Below, piece after piece: positions 1 to 6,696 of a stretch of 64,000 nucleotides of DNA. Source of the stretch: UBA8515 sp964498035. GTDB lineage: Bacteria > Patescibacteriota > Minisyncoccia > Phycocordibacterales > UBA9973. The notes under the pieces were generated by a model that was not told the DNA's origin, did no database searches, and worked only from the letters and a program-made list of their open reading frames with translations. Position 1 is the first letter of the stretch; every line of letters starts with the position of its first letter. Position numbers and translations under genes: made by a program. The stretch lies in assembly GCA_964498035.1 (NCBI GenBank), contig CAZCFW010000001.1, positions 1 through 64,000 of the forward strand. Direction: 5' to 3'.

Positions 1-1
1 T

Positions 2-271
2 AGATATGGCACTAATTTTAATGAATCTGATAAAGTTATATTAAATGACTTGAGTTTAAGGTTACTAAAGAGTGACGTGCTTCAAGGTTCGATCAAGAAC
101 AATAGTAAAGATTCTGCAAAATTAAAATTCGATCAATTATTCCAAGACGAACTTGTTGGTGTGCTTGATAATCATTTTAATCTGTACCAAAAGCTCGATC
201 AAAGTCCAGAACTTAAAAAGTTCGTTCAAGAACGTGTGTTTGAGTATGTTGTTAGAAAAATTAATGCATAA
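2..271 (+). CDS. Type I restriction enzyme R subunit (HsdR), C-terminal end, partial
   Basis: The frame is open from the first bases of the window to the TAA at 269-271, so this is the 3' end of a gene that starts outside it; an internal TTG at 50 is not a convincing start. The roughly 89 visible residues are helical and end in a pattern (FELYKKL-like, then PELKKFV and FEYVV) that resembles the C-terminal helical region of HsdR, the translocase and nuclease subunit of type I restriction systems. None of the helicase or nuclease motifs fall inside the window, so the call rests on the tail alone. The GIY-YIG/DUF4357 gene 6 nt downstream fits a restriction island. Confidence 0.55.
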   Translation, partial: RYGTNFNESDKVILNDLSLRLLKSDVLQGSIKNNSKDSAKLKFDQLFQDELVGVLDNHFNLYQKLDQSPELKKFVQERVFEYVVRKINA

Positions 272-277
272 AATATT

Positions 278-1114
278 ATGAAATCAAAAGCACTACAAAT
301 GTTGATTCCTGAGGGTAATCCAAATGGTTTAAAGGTTATAGAAATACCAGGCTGGTCTGGTAAGTGTTTTATAGCACCTAGGCAGAGTTTGAAAGAATTG
401 AAGGATCGATCTGAAGTGAATCAACCAGGACTTTATATTCTCTTTGGTGTAGATGAAAATACAAGCGATGATCTAGTATATATAGGTGAATCAGAAAACT
501 TTTATTCACGAATCACAAATCATGATGCGAATAAAGATTTTTGGAGTACTGTTGTAATTTTTACTGGTGGATTAAATCGTGCTTTTGTAAAATATCTTGA
601 ATATCGAGCTACAACTTTGGCTCATGAAGCAAATCGAATGAAAATGCAAAATAAAGTACAGCCTCAAGAAAATACACTTTCAGAATTTGAGAAAGTTACA
701 ATTGAAAGCTATTTTGAAAATGTTCAATTTATTCTAAGTTCCTTTGGATATGAAGTTTTTGATAGTATTGTTGAATCTATTTCTGATGCCAAAATTTATA
801 CCCTAAAAGCTGAAGGTGTAGATGCAAAAGCACAATTATTATCTGATGGTAGTTTAAATGTATTAAAAGGTTCAACAGCTAGAATAAGAGAGACAGAAGC
901 TTTCTGGGGGTGGTCACTTGCTGCGCGTAAAAGATTTCTTGAGGAAGGCATACTTGTAGAGAATGGAGATGGAATTTCATATAAATATACAGAGAACGTA
1001 TTGTTTAAAAGTCCATCAGCAGCCGCAGCAACAACAACTGGCCGCCCGATAAACGGATGGACTGCATGGAAAGATGAACAAGGGAATACCCTTGATGATA
1101 ATTTAAGAAAATAA
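278..1114 (+). CDS. GIY-YIG nuclease-fold protein with C-terminal DUF4357
   Basis: The 278-aa protein has a GIY-YIG core: GLY at residues 51-53, YIG at 68-70, Arg78, and a Glu at 108 in the helix (KYLEYRA) placed like the catalytic Glu of the family. Residues about 180-275 (from AQLLSDGSLNVLKGS onward) match the DUF4357 pattern found in proteins encoded beside type I restriction-modification genes. The gene begins 6 nt after the HsdR-like stop and is probably co-transcribed with it. A DNA-cleaving or accessory role in the restriction island is inferred; no substrate can be read from sequence. Confidence 0.8.
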   Translation: MKSKALQMLIPEGNPNGLKVIEIPGWSGKCFIAPRQSLKELKDRSEVNQPGLYILFGVDENTSDDLVYIGESENFYSRITNHDANKDFWSTVVIFTGGLNRAFVKYLEYRATTLAHEANRMKMQNKVQPQENTLSEFEKVTIESYFENVQFILSSFGYEVFDSIVESISDAKIYTLKAEGVDAKAQLLSDGSLNVLKGSTARIRETEAFWGWSLAARKRFLEEGILVENGDGISYKYTENVLFKSPSAAAATTTGRPINGWTAWKDEQGNTLDDNLRK

Positions 1115-1116
1115 TA

Positions 1117-1203
1117 TCTAGTCGAGGGATTTTAAAAGACGCTGGGATGCCACTTTTACGATTTGAAAACCATGGATCATTTAGCAAATATGAAATAGAA
1201 AAA
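1117..1203 (+). pseudogene. C-terminal remnant of a DUF2726-like protein
   Basis: The frame starting at 1117 reads ISSRGILKDAGMPLLRFE and on to KYEIEKN, which resembles the end of DUF2726 domains (Lys, ILxxAGxPLLR, then a Tyr-rich helix). No start codon or upstream part of the domain is present, and the frame runs straight into the palindromic repeat at 1204 before stopping near 1318. It looks like the leftover 3' end of a deleted gene in the restriction island. The match is from memory of the family pattern, over fewer than 30 residues. Confidence 0.4.
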
Positions 1204-1257
1204 AACATTCTGGTATTCTGCACCTGCCTGCCGGCAGGCAGGGAATACCAGAATGTT
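1204..1257. repeat. Long palindromic repeat, copy 1 (with 20-bp GC-rich core)
   Basis: A 54-nt inverted repeat. The outer arms are aacattctggtattc and its complement; the centre holds the self-complementary 20-mer cctgcctgccggcaggcagg. Flanking A and T runs (1201-1203, 1258-1260) extend the stem and would make a bidirectional terminator. The same 54 nt recur at 1726-1779, and the arms without the GC core recur at 2306-2339 and 3190-3223. The 1114-1431 interval otherwise holds only the DUF2726 remnant and a second palindrome at 1347. Confidence 0.9.
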
Positions 1258-1346
1258 TTTTATTTATTTATCTATCTCTATCATCCATATCTATTCTCTA
1301 ATTCGCTCGAATAGGCGAATAGTTTCAAAAACTACCAACTCTCCCC

Positions 1347-1390
1347 AAAATAACATTCTCACATTCTTGAGAATGTGAGAATGTTATTTT
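1347..1390. repeat. Perfect 20-bp inverted repeat with TTGA loop
   Basis: The arms 1347-1366 and 1371-1390 are perfectly complementary over 20 bp around a 4-nt loop (ttga). The outer part, aacattct, is shared with the other palindromes in this stretch, but the inner part differs (cacattc). The A-rich left and T-rich right ends would allow it to act as a terminator in either direction; on the minus strand it lies 40 nt past the phnA stop. Confidence 0.85.
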
Positions 1391-1430
1391 GTATTATTTT
1401 GTACGCTTTGGACTATTTTGTTTCTAAGCA

Positions 1431-1670
1431 CTATGCCTTTTTGATAAATTCAGTGCGGAGGACGATGCCTTTCATGCCGTCGATATTGCACTCCACTAGC
1501 TCTTCATCATCTGTCAGGCGGATATTCTTGGCCTTGGTGCCTTTCTTGATCACTGTTGAGCTACCTTTTATCTTCAAATCTTTTATAAGGGTGATACTGT
1601 CGCCATGGGCTAGTATCGTGCCGTTCGCGTCGCGCACTATTATTACTTCATCTTCATTTTCTGTTTCCAT
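1431..1670 (-). CDS. PhnA/YjdM domain protein
   Basis: A 79-aa protein consisting of the PhnA C-terminal domain: VRDANGTILAHGDSITLIKD, then GSSTVIKKGTKAKNIRL and a terminal EFIKKA. The N-terminal zinc ribbon of longer family members is absent. The start is placed at the ATG at 1670 because the family domain begins there, and because a longer reading to 1745 would translate the palindromic repeat. A TATACT hexamer at 1680-1685 lies 9 nt upstream of this ATG on the same strand. Despite the historical alkylphosphonate name, the family's function is not firmly established. Confidence 0.8.
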   Translation of the reverse strand: METENEDEVIIVRDANGTILAHGDSITLIKDLKIKGSSTVIKKGTKAKNIRLTDDEELVECNIDGMKGIVLRTEFIKKA

Positions 1671-1725
1671 ATAACTCAAAGTATACACAATTTTAAAATT
1701 TCTGCACCTCTCAATTGTATTTAAT

Positions 1726-1779
1726 AACATTCTGGTATTCTGCACCTGCCTGCCGGCAGGCAGGGAATACCAGAATGTT
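1726..1779. repeat. Long palindromic repeat, copy 2 (with 20-bp GC-rich core)
   Basis: Base-for-base the same 54-nt element as at 1204-1257, here between the divergent phnA-like and EVE genes. Flanking ATA/TAT bases add to the stem. Its position between two divergent genes argues against a simple terminator role for this copy. Confidence 0.9.
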
Positions 1780-1812
1780 ATTTTGTTTTATTTCATATGA
1801 TATAATAACTCC

Positions 1813-2298
1813 ATGAACTACTGGCTAATAAAATCCGAGGCGTCGTGCTACAGCATCGACGATTTGAAGAAAGATAAGAAGACGAGTTGGGAAGGCGTGA
1901 GGAACTACCAAGCGCGGAATTTCATGACGCAAGGGATGAAGGTGGGGGATAAGATTCTCTTCTGTCATTCAATAGGGTCAGACAAAACACCTGCGGGTGT
2001 GTACGGCGTTGCGCGCGTGGCAAGCGGAGCCCATGCCGACGAAACGCAGTTTGATAGGAAAGACGAACATTACGATCCCAAGGCCATAAAGCCAAAGGCT
2101 GGGAATGCTGGCAAAGTCATATGGCAATGCGTAGACGTGGCATTTGTATCGAAGTGGAAACACCCCGTCACCCTCGCAGAAATCCGCCTCGATCCCGCCC
2201 TCTCCGGCATGTCCCTCCTCGCCCCCGGCCAGCGCCTCTCCATAATGCCCGTCTCCGAAAAGCATTTTAATCATATTCTCAATTTATCCCAATCCTAA
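1813..2298 (+). CDS. EVE domain protein (thymocyte nuclear protein 1-like)
   Basis: The 161-aa protein is a single EVE domain: MNYWLIKSEAS at the N-terminus, WEGVRNYQARNFM, then a GDKILFCHS segment and GVYGVARV, in the order usual for this PUA-like fold. EVE domains bind modified bases and often occur near restriction or RNA-modification genes, which suits the restriction island just upstream. TATAAT at 1801-1806 lies exactly 6 nt before the ATG, so the mRNA is probably leaderless. The 3' part is visibly richer in G+C than its surroundings. Confidence 0.9.
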   Translation: MNYWLIKSEASCYSIDDLKKDKKTSWEGVRNYQARNFMTQGMKVGDKILFCHSIGSDKTPAGVYGVARVASGAHADETQFDRKDEHYDPKAIKPKAGNAGKVIWQCVDVAFVSKWKHPVTLAEIRLDPALSGMSLLAPGQRLSIMPVSEKHFNHILNLSQS

Positions 2299-2301
2299 TC
2301 C

Positions 2302-2343
2302 AAAAAACATTCTGGTATTCTGCAGAATACCAGAATGTTTTTT
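2302..2343. repeat. Short palindromic repeat, copy 3 (no GC core); likely terminator
   Basis: A perfect 42-nt palindrome including flanking A6/T6 runs; the 34-nt core at 2306-2339 equals the long element minus its GC-rich 20-mer. It lies just after the EVE stop codon and has the form of a bidirectional intrinsic terminator. Confidence 0.85.
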
Positions 2344-2374
2344 GCAATAATTATTATCGTGATATAATTGTATT

Positions 2375-2902
2375 ATGAAAGTATATGTAATTAGGCATGG
2401 TCAGACAGAGTTAAATAAACTAGGTATGATTAATGGATACTTAGATGATCCATTAGCTAGTGAAGGAATTGAGCAAGCAAAACTTGCAGCTGAGACATTG
2501 CCTAAAACCATTAAACATATTTATGTGTCATCGCTTGAGAGAGCTAAGCAAACTGCAAGTATCCTAAACGAGGTACTTAAAGTGCCTATGACTTTTCATG
2601 ATGAATTACGTGAGGTCAATTTTGGTGACCTTAACGGAACACCATTTTTAGATGAGTACAAAGAAAGACATAAAATGCTTGATTATGACTGGCGTCCAAG
2701 TGGAGAATCATTTGAAGATGTGAAAACAAGAGTTATAAAAATTTTAAATGTTATTAAAAATGAAAATGGTGATGGTGAAGCATTAATTGTGGCACATGGA
2801 GGTATTGTAAGATTGATGCATTTTCTTGAAACAGGTGAATATTTGGATGGAGTAGGAAATGCGTCTATTCAATCCTTTGACCTGGATAAAATATTAAAGT
2901 AA
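2375..2902 (+). CDS. Histidine phosphatase family protein (phosphoglycerate-mutase-like)
   Basis: The 175-aa protein carries the branch-2-independent core of the family: RHG at residues 7-9 with phospho-acceptor His8, ERAKQTA (Arg pocket), the acid-base Glu region ELREVNFGDLNG, and the second His in VAHGG (His141). Such proteins dephosphorylate small phosphometabolites or phosphoproteins; the substrate cannot be deduced. TATAAT at 2363-2368 is 6 nt before the ATG, which indicates a leaderless transcript. The gene is followed 19 nt later by a winged-helix regulator in the same direction. Confidence 0.88.
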   Translation: MKVYVIRHGQTELNKLGMINGYLDDPLASEGIEQAKLAAETLPKTIKHIYVSSLERAKQTASILNEVLKVPMTFHDELREVNFGDLNGTPFLDEYKERHKMLDYDWRPSGESFEDVKTRVIKILNVIKNENGDGEALIVAHGGIVRLMHFLETGEYLDGVGNASIQSFDLDKILK

Positions 2903-2921
2903 TATACAATATTTATTCATT

Positions 2922-3191
2922 ATGAAAACAGCAAAACAAATGGAAAGGCATTTTAAAGGTTTGGCTAATCATTGGCGAATAAATATTTTAATGCTGGTAA
3001 GTAAGAAGCCGAACATTACGCTCGATGGTATAGTGGCAGAGCTTAAGGGTAATTTCAAAACAATTTCAGAACATTCAAAAAAACTTGTGCAGGCAGGGTT
3101 ACTAAATAAAAAGTATGAAGGTCGAAGTGTCACTCATTCGCTTTCTCCATATGGCGAAAAAGTAATATCATTTATTAAGTCTTTCAAATAA
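2922..3191 (+). CDS. ArsR-like winged-helix transcriptional regulator
   Basis: The 89-aa protein fits a compact winged-helix fold: an N-terminal helix with LANHWRINILMLV, a recognition-helix region (FKTISEHSKKLVQAGLL), and a wing (KYEGRSVTHSLSPYG). No Cys-rich metal site of classical ArsR proteins is present, so the signal it senses is unknown. It probably shares a transcript with the histidine phosphatase gene upstream; TACAAT at 2905-2910 might instead serve it directly. The stop codon overlaps the next palindromic repeat (3190). Confidence 0.8.
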   Translation: MKTAKQMERHFKGLANHWRINILMLVSKKPNITLDGIVAELKGNFKTISEHSKKLVQAGLLNKKYEGRSVTHSLSPYGEKVISFIKSFK

Positions 3192-3223
3192 CATTCTGGT
3201 ATTCTGCAGAATACCAGAATGTT
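3190..3223. repeat. Short palindromic repeat, copy 4 (no GC core)
   Basis: The 34-nt core is identical to that at 2306-2339. It begins inside the stop region of the winged-helix gene and ends 7 nt before the ATG of the alkyltransferase-like gene, so it separates two same-strand genes. Confidence 0.85.
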
Positions 3224-3230
3224 TTAAAAT

Positions 3231-3497
3231 ATGAAAAAAGAAAAATCATTTACGGAAAAGGTTTTGGATATTGTACGGAAGATTCCAAAGGGTAGGACGA
3301 TGACGTATAAGGATGTGGCGAAGATGGCGGGGAGCCCTAGGGCGAGCCGAGCTGTGGGGAGCATCATGAAGGCAAACTATTTGCCTAATGTGCCGTGCCA
3401 CAGGGTGGTGATGAGTAGTGGAAATCCTGGTGAGTACAATCGCGGCGGTGTGAATGCTAAAATAGAATTACTAAAGAGTGAAGGCGCGATTAAATAA
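3231..3497 (+). CDS. Methylated-DNA-cysteine alkyltransferase domain protein (Ogt/ATL class)
   Basis: The 88-aa protein is only the DNA-binding and active-site domain of the O6-alkylguanine alkyltransferases: GRTMTYKDVAKMAG, the helix SPRASRAVGSIMK (Arg finger), and PCHRVV at residues 55-60 with acceptor Cys56. Because the Cys is kept, it may be a true suicidal methyltransferase rather than an ATL protein, which has Trp or Ala there. The N-terminal domain of Ogt is missing, as is common in short bacterial homologues. It starts a run of five closely spaced genes to 4733. Confidence 0.88.
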   Translation: MKKEKSFTEKVLDIVRKIPKGRTMTYKDVAKMAGSPRASRAVGSIMKANYLPNVPCHRVVMSSGNPGEYNRGGVNAKIELLKSEGAIK

Positions 3498-3502
3498 ATT
3501 GT

Positions 3503-3784
3503 ATGCTGAAAAAGAAATTTACAATTAACGCAAAAGTTTGGCGGTGGCCGGGGGATGGAGGCTGGCACTTTGTGACGCTCGAGAAGAAGCTCTCGGAGAG
3601 TATAAGAAAGGTCTATACGAAAGGCTTCGTGAAGATTGAGGCGAAAGTGGGTAAGAGTACTTGGAAGACTTCGCTTTTCCCGCATAAGGAATCTGGCTAT
3701 TTGCTTTGTATAAGTAAAAAGATTCGCAAGTCTGAAGGCATAATGGAAGGTGACGAAATTAAAATCTCAATTGTGATACAATAA
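3503..3784 (+). CDS. DUF1905 domain protein
   Basis: The 93-aa protein matches the small DUF1905 beta-barrel: WRWPGDGGWHFVTL near the N-terminus, then KVGKSTWKTSLFP, YLLCISKKIRK and GDEIKISI at the end. The family has no established biochemical role. It starts 5 nt after the alkyltransferase stop and ends 4 nt before msrB, so it belongs to that run of genes. Confidence 0.85.
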   Translation: MLKKKFTINAKVWRWPGDGGWHFVTLEKKLSESIRKVYTKGFVKIEAKVGKSTWKTSLFPHKESGYLLCISKKIRKSEGIMEGDEIKISIVIQ

Positions 3785-3788
3785 ATTT

Positions 3789-4154
3789 ATGAAATTAAAC
3801 GAGCTTACAGAAGAAGAAAAGAGAGTGATACTCGAGAAGGGCACCGAGGCGCCTTTTGTGGGTGAGTATACGAATACGAAAGAGACTGGTGTGTATGTGT
3901 GCAAGCAGTGCGAGGCACCACTCTATAACTCGAAAGATAAATTTGAGAGTACTTGTGGATGGCCAAGCTTCGACCAAGAGATGGAGGGTGCACTCAAGAG
4001 AGATTCATATATTGACCCATACTTCGGGCAAGAAATCACTTGTGCGAATTGCGGTGGGCACCTCGGCCACATATTTAAGGGTGAGCACCTCACAGACAAA
4101 GACACTCGCCACTGCGTGAATTCTATCTCGCTCAAGTTTGTGCCTGGAAAATAA
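3789..4154 (+). CDS. msrB: Peptide-methionine (R)-S-oxide reductase MsrB
   Basis: The 121-aa enzyme reduces the R-epimer of methionine sulfoxide in proteins. Visible are the zinc-binding Cys pairs (Cys38/Cys41 and Cys85/Cys88), GWPSF preceded by a possible resolving Cys56, and the catalytic RHCVNS motif with Cys109. The length is that of a stand-alone MsrB; no MsrA is present in the window. It sits between DUF1905 and the YgjP-type peptidase with 3-4 nt gaps, suggesting co-expression in damage repair. Confidence 0.95.
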   Translation: MKLNELTEEEKRVILEKGTEAPFVGEYTNTKETGVYVCKQCEAPLYNSKDKFESTCGWPSFDQEMEGALKRDSYIDPYFGQEITCANCGGHLGHIFKGEHLTDKDTRHCVNSISLKFVPGK

Positions 4155-4157
4155 TTT

Positions 4158-4733
4158 GTGGAATATATAATTAAGAAAAATAGAAGATCGAAGAATTTGC
4201 GAATCATCGTGCACGAAGATGGCAGGGTGGTAGTCACGGCGCCTATGCGTGCGCCACTTTACCTTGTGAAGAAATTCGTCGAGAGCAGGAAGGAGTGGAT
4301 AGAAGAGAGGGTGGATAATTTCTTAAAGAAAAACATAGAGGAGGAGAATAAGAATGAAAAATTGGGTTTGCCGAAGAAGATGACGAAGGCTGAGCAAATA
4401 AAGGATTATAAAAAGCATAAAGAGAGTGCGAGGGAATTTGTGGAGAAGAGAATAGTGGAACTCAATAAATTTTATAATTTTGAATATGGAAAAATTGCAA
4501 TACGAAATCAGAGTACAAGGTGGGGGAGCTGTTCGAGGAAAAAGAATTTGAATTTTAATTATAAAATCGTAAAACTTCCTATTCGTATGGCGGACTACAT
4601 CATCGTGCATGAGCTGTGCCACCTCGCACATTTTAATCATTCAAAGAATTTCTGGAATTTGGTAGCCCAAGTTATACCAGAGCATTTGGCAATACGCAAG
4701 GAGCTTTACAAAATGGGAATTTCTAGTATTTAG
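4158..4733 (+). CDS. YgjP-like (DUF45) zinc metallopeptidase
   Basis: The 191-aa protein has the M48-like DUF45 layout: an N-terminal beta region (RIIVHEDGRVVVTAP), a basic middle, the conserved STRWGSCS, and the zinc motif HELCH at residues 151-155 with a third ligand His161 in HFNHSKNFW. It is soluble, with no membrane segment. The start is GTG at 4158, 3 nt after the msrB stop. In some genomes this family neighbours restriction genes, but its substrate is unknown. Confidence 0.9.
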   Translation: MEYIIKKNRRSKNLRIIVHEDGRVVVTAPMRAPLYLVKKFVESRKEWIEERVDNFLKKNIEEENKNEKLGLPKKMTKAEQIKDYKKHKESAREFVEKRIVELNKFYNFEYGKIAIRNQSTRWGSCSRKKNLNFNYKIVKLPIRMADYIIVHELCHLAHFNHSKNFWNLVAQVIPEHLAIRKELYKMGISSI

Positions 4734-4752
4734 CGTTTCTCCTCGGAAAAAC

Positions 4753-4782
4753 TTGGTTCTCCAGGGGGAAAGGTGGTATAAT
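4753..4782 (+). promoter_or_regulatory. Promoter of the SWIB gene
   Basis: TTGGTT at 4753-4758 and TATAAT at 4777-4782 are 18 nt apart. The transcript would have a leader of about 50 nt containing a small hairpin (tcctga 4807-4812 with tcagga 4819-4824) before the ATG at 4839. Confidence 0.7.
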
Positions 4783-4838
4783 ACTAGGAGTTTTATTAAT
4801 AATTAATCCTGACCTAAATCAGGAATACAAATAATTTT

Positions 4839-5165
4839 ATGGCAGCAAAAAAAGCAGTAGCAAAGAAGGTGGTCGCAAAAAAGGCAGCTCCTAAGAAAGC
4901 TGTGAAGAAAGCAGGAAATGCAAACTCAGCTTTCATGAGACCAAAGGTTGTGAGTGCAGCACTTCAGGCAATTGTTGGAAAGGGTCCACTTCCTACAACA
5001 GAAGTAGTAAAGAAGCTTTGGGTTTATATCAAGAAGAACGATCTTCAGAATCCTAAGAATAAGAGAAATATTATCGCAGATGATAAGCTACTCGTAGTAT
5101 TCGATGGAAAGAAAGAAATTTCAATGTTTGAAATGACAAAGTATGTAACAAAGAATCTTTCCTAA
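4839..5165 (+). CDS. SWIB/MDM2 domain protein with histone H1-like basic tail
   Basis: The 108-aa protein has a Lys/Ala-rich tail (residues 2-25) like histone H1 or chlamydial Hc proteins, followed by a SWIB domain: LQAIVGKGPLPTTEVVKKLW, NPKNKRNIIADDKL, and FEMTKYVTKNL. SWIB domains in bacteria are mainly known from Chlamydiae and Patescibacteria. A nucleoid-associated or transcription-related role is inferred. The gene stands alone, with its own promoter and terminator, and unlike most neighbours it has a true 5' leader, fitting high, regulated expression. Confidence 0.9.
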   Translation: MAAKKAVAKKVVAKKAAPKKAVKKAGNANSAFMRPKVVSAALQAIVGKGPLPTTEVVKKLWVYIKKNDLQNPKNKRNIIADDKLLVVFDGKKEISMFEMTKYVTKNLS

Positions 5166-5185
5166 ATTTAATTTACTCTATCTGT

Positions 5186-5211
5186 AAAATGCACCCATTT
5201 GGGTGCATTTT
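5186..5211 (+). terminator. Intrinsic terminator after the SWIB gene
   Basis: A 12-bp stem (aaaatgcaccca 5186-5197 with 5200-5211) with a 2-nt loop; the A and T ends make it usable in both directions. Confidence 0.85.
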
Positions 5212-5221
5212 ATATGGATAT

Positions 5222-5250
5222 TTGCTTTTTTAGTAAATTAGTGTTATTAT
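5222..5250 (+). promoter_or_regulatory. Promoter of the zinc-ribbon/RGG gene
   Basis: TTGCTT at 5222-5227 and TATTAT at 5245-5250, 17 nt apart. The predicted leader of about 50 nt is long for this genome. Confidence 0.65.
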
Positions 5251-5309
5251 ATAAGAATAATAGCAAAATGCTTTCGAAAGCAATAATTTAACTATAACAA
5301 ATATAATTT

Positions 5310-5888
5310 ATGGGAAATTTTCAAGGTGGTAGAGGGGGAGGAGGTGGAGGATTTAGAGGTGGCGACAGAGGAGGCCGCCCAAGCTTCGGTGGACGTAAGA
5401 GTTTCGGTGGCGACCGCGGTGGCCGCAGTGATGGTCCAGCTGAGATGTTTAAAACAGTATGTAGTGAATGTGGTAATTCTTGCGAAGTACCATTTCGTCC
5501 ATCTGGTGACAAGCCAGTGTATTGTAACAACTGCTTTAGTAGTAAGCGTGAAGGTGTAGACCGTAAGCCAAGAAATGATTTCAAGGACCGTGCACCACGC
5601 CGTGAATTTAACGACCGCCCAGCATTTGCTCCAAAGCCATCATTTGATGCTAAGCCAGCAAATAATTCAGGAATGGAAAAGCAACTTACAGAAATGAATA
5701 TCAAGCTTGATCGTTTGATCCGCTCTATCGAAGTAATGTCACTTACTAAGCAGGCTCCAAAAGAAATTGTAAAAGAAGTAGTAAAGGCGCAAGTAGTAGC
5801 TAAAGCTCCTGTGAAAGCAGTAGCGAAAGTAGCTCCAAAAGCAAAAGCTCCTGCTAAAAAAGCAGCTCCAGCAAAGAAAAAGAAATAA
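5310..5888 (+). CDS. CxxC-x17-CxxC zinc-ribbon protein with RGG-rich head and Lys/Ala tail
   Basis: The 192-aa protein has three parts. Residues 1-42 are a Gly/Arg low-complexity head with RGG-type repeats. Residues 47-80 form a zinc ribbon with Cys51, Cys54, Cys72 and Cys75, the CxxC-x17-CxxC arrangement common in Patescibacteria. Residues about 118-145 are a short amphipathic helix, and 150-192 a Lys/Ala/Pro tail like that of the SWIB protein. An RNA- or DNA-binding role, possibly ribosome-associated or condensate-forming, is inferred from the RGG and basic regions. It has its own promoter and terminator. Confidence 0.85.
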   Translation: MGNFQGGRGGGGGGFRGGDRGGRPSFGGRKSFGGDRGGRSDGPAEMFKTVCSECGNSCEVPFRPSGDKPVYCNNCFSSKREGVDRKPRNDFKDRAPRREFNDRPAFAPKPSFDAKPANNSGMEKQLTEMNIKLDRLIRSIEVMSLTKQAPKEIVKEVVKAQVVAKAPVKAVAKVAPKAKAPAKKAAPAKKKK

Positions 5889-5901
5889 TATTTTATTCTT
5901 C

Positions 5902-5929
5902 ACAAAAGCCCTCATTTGAGGGCTTTTGT
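5902..5929 (+). terminator. Intrinsic terminator after the zinc-ribbon gene
   Basis: A 13-bp stem (acaaaagccctca with its complement), 2-nt loop, followed by tttta. Confidence 0.9.
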
Positions 5930-5983
5930 TTTATCTGCTATAATAATCTCAATTATATTATTAATTAATAAATTAAATACATA

Positions 5984-6643
5984 ATGAATAAAACATATAT
6001 ATTCTTAATTATTGCAGTTATTATTCTAGGAGGAGGATATTTTGCTTTTAGAAATTCTAGTAGCGATAAATTACCTCAAACTATGAGTGATATAAAAGAT
6101 CAAGATAAAATTATCAGTGATAAGACAGAAATAGATATTAATAATAAATTAGAAACAAATAAAAAAATTATGCAAGCAACACTACATACAACAAAAGGAG
6201 ATATCACTATAGAATTCGGAAATACAACACCAAACACCGTTGAGAATTTCATAAAATTAGCCAAGGAAGGATTCTATGATGGTGTGAAGTTCCACCGCGT
6301 GATTAAAGGCTTTATGATACAAGGCGGAGACCCACTTACAAAGGATGATAGCAAGATGGCTATGTGGGGAACTGGCGGACCAGGATATCAATTTGCAGAT
6401 GAGCTCACTCCGACAAATAAAAATGATGTTGGCACTATCTCAATGGCAAACTCAGGACCAAATACAAATGGCAGTCAATTTTTCATCAACGTAAATCCAA
6501 ACAATTTCCTAGATAGTAAGCACGTAGTCTTCGGAAAGGTTATAAAAGGCATGGATGTAGTAACGGCTATTGAGAACACAAAGACTGGTCCAAACGACCG
6601 CCCAGTAGAGCCTATGGTCATAAAGAGTGTGACACTAGAATAG
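5984..6643 (+). CDS. Membrane-anchored cyclophilin-type peptidyl-prolyl isomerase
   Basis: The 219-aa protein has an N-terminal membrane anchor (residues 4-22), a linker to about residue 62, and a short bacterial cyclophilin domain: TTKGDITIEF, FHRVIKGFMIQGGDP with catalytic Arg105, GTISMANSGPNTNGSQFFI, and HVVFGKV. It should catalyse prolyl cis-trans isomerisation on the outer face of the membrane, probably helping secreted proteins to fold. No lipobox Cys is seen. Its TAA/TAG region is directly followed by the engB promoter. Confidence 0.93.
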   Translation: MNKTYIFLIIAVIILGGGYFAFRNSSSDKLPQTMSDIKDQDKIISDKTEIDINNKLETNKKIMQATLHTTKGDITIEFGNTTPNTVENFIKLAKEGFYDGVKFHRVIKGFMIQGGDPLTKDDSKMAMWGTGGPGYQFADELTPTNKNDVGTISMANSGPNTNGSQFFINVNPNNFLDSKHVVFGKVIKGMDVVTAIENTKTGPNDRPVEPMVIKSVTLE

Positions 6644-6696
6644 TTTAAATCTAAAACAGTAGCTAATTTTAAAAATTTGTGGTATAATTATCACAT

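Noticed and set aside
1431..1745. Longer PhnA-like protein of 104 aa
   Set aside because: The extra 25 residues are a reading of the palindromic repeat and unlike the family; the ATG at 1670 has a nearby -10 box.
1204..1779. CRISPR array
   Set aside because: The repeats are palindromic, unevenly spaced, separated by genes, and no cas genes are present.
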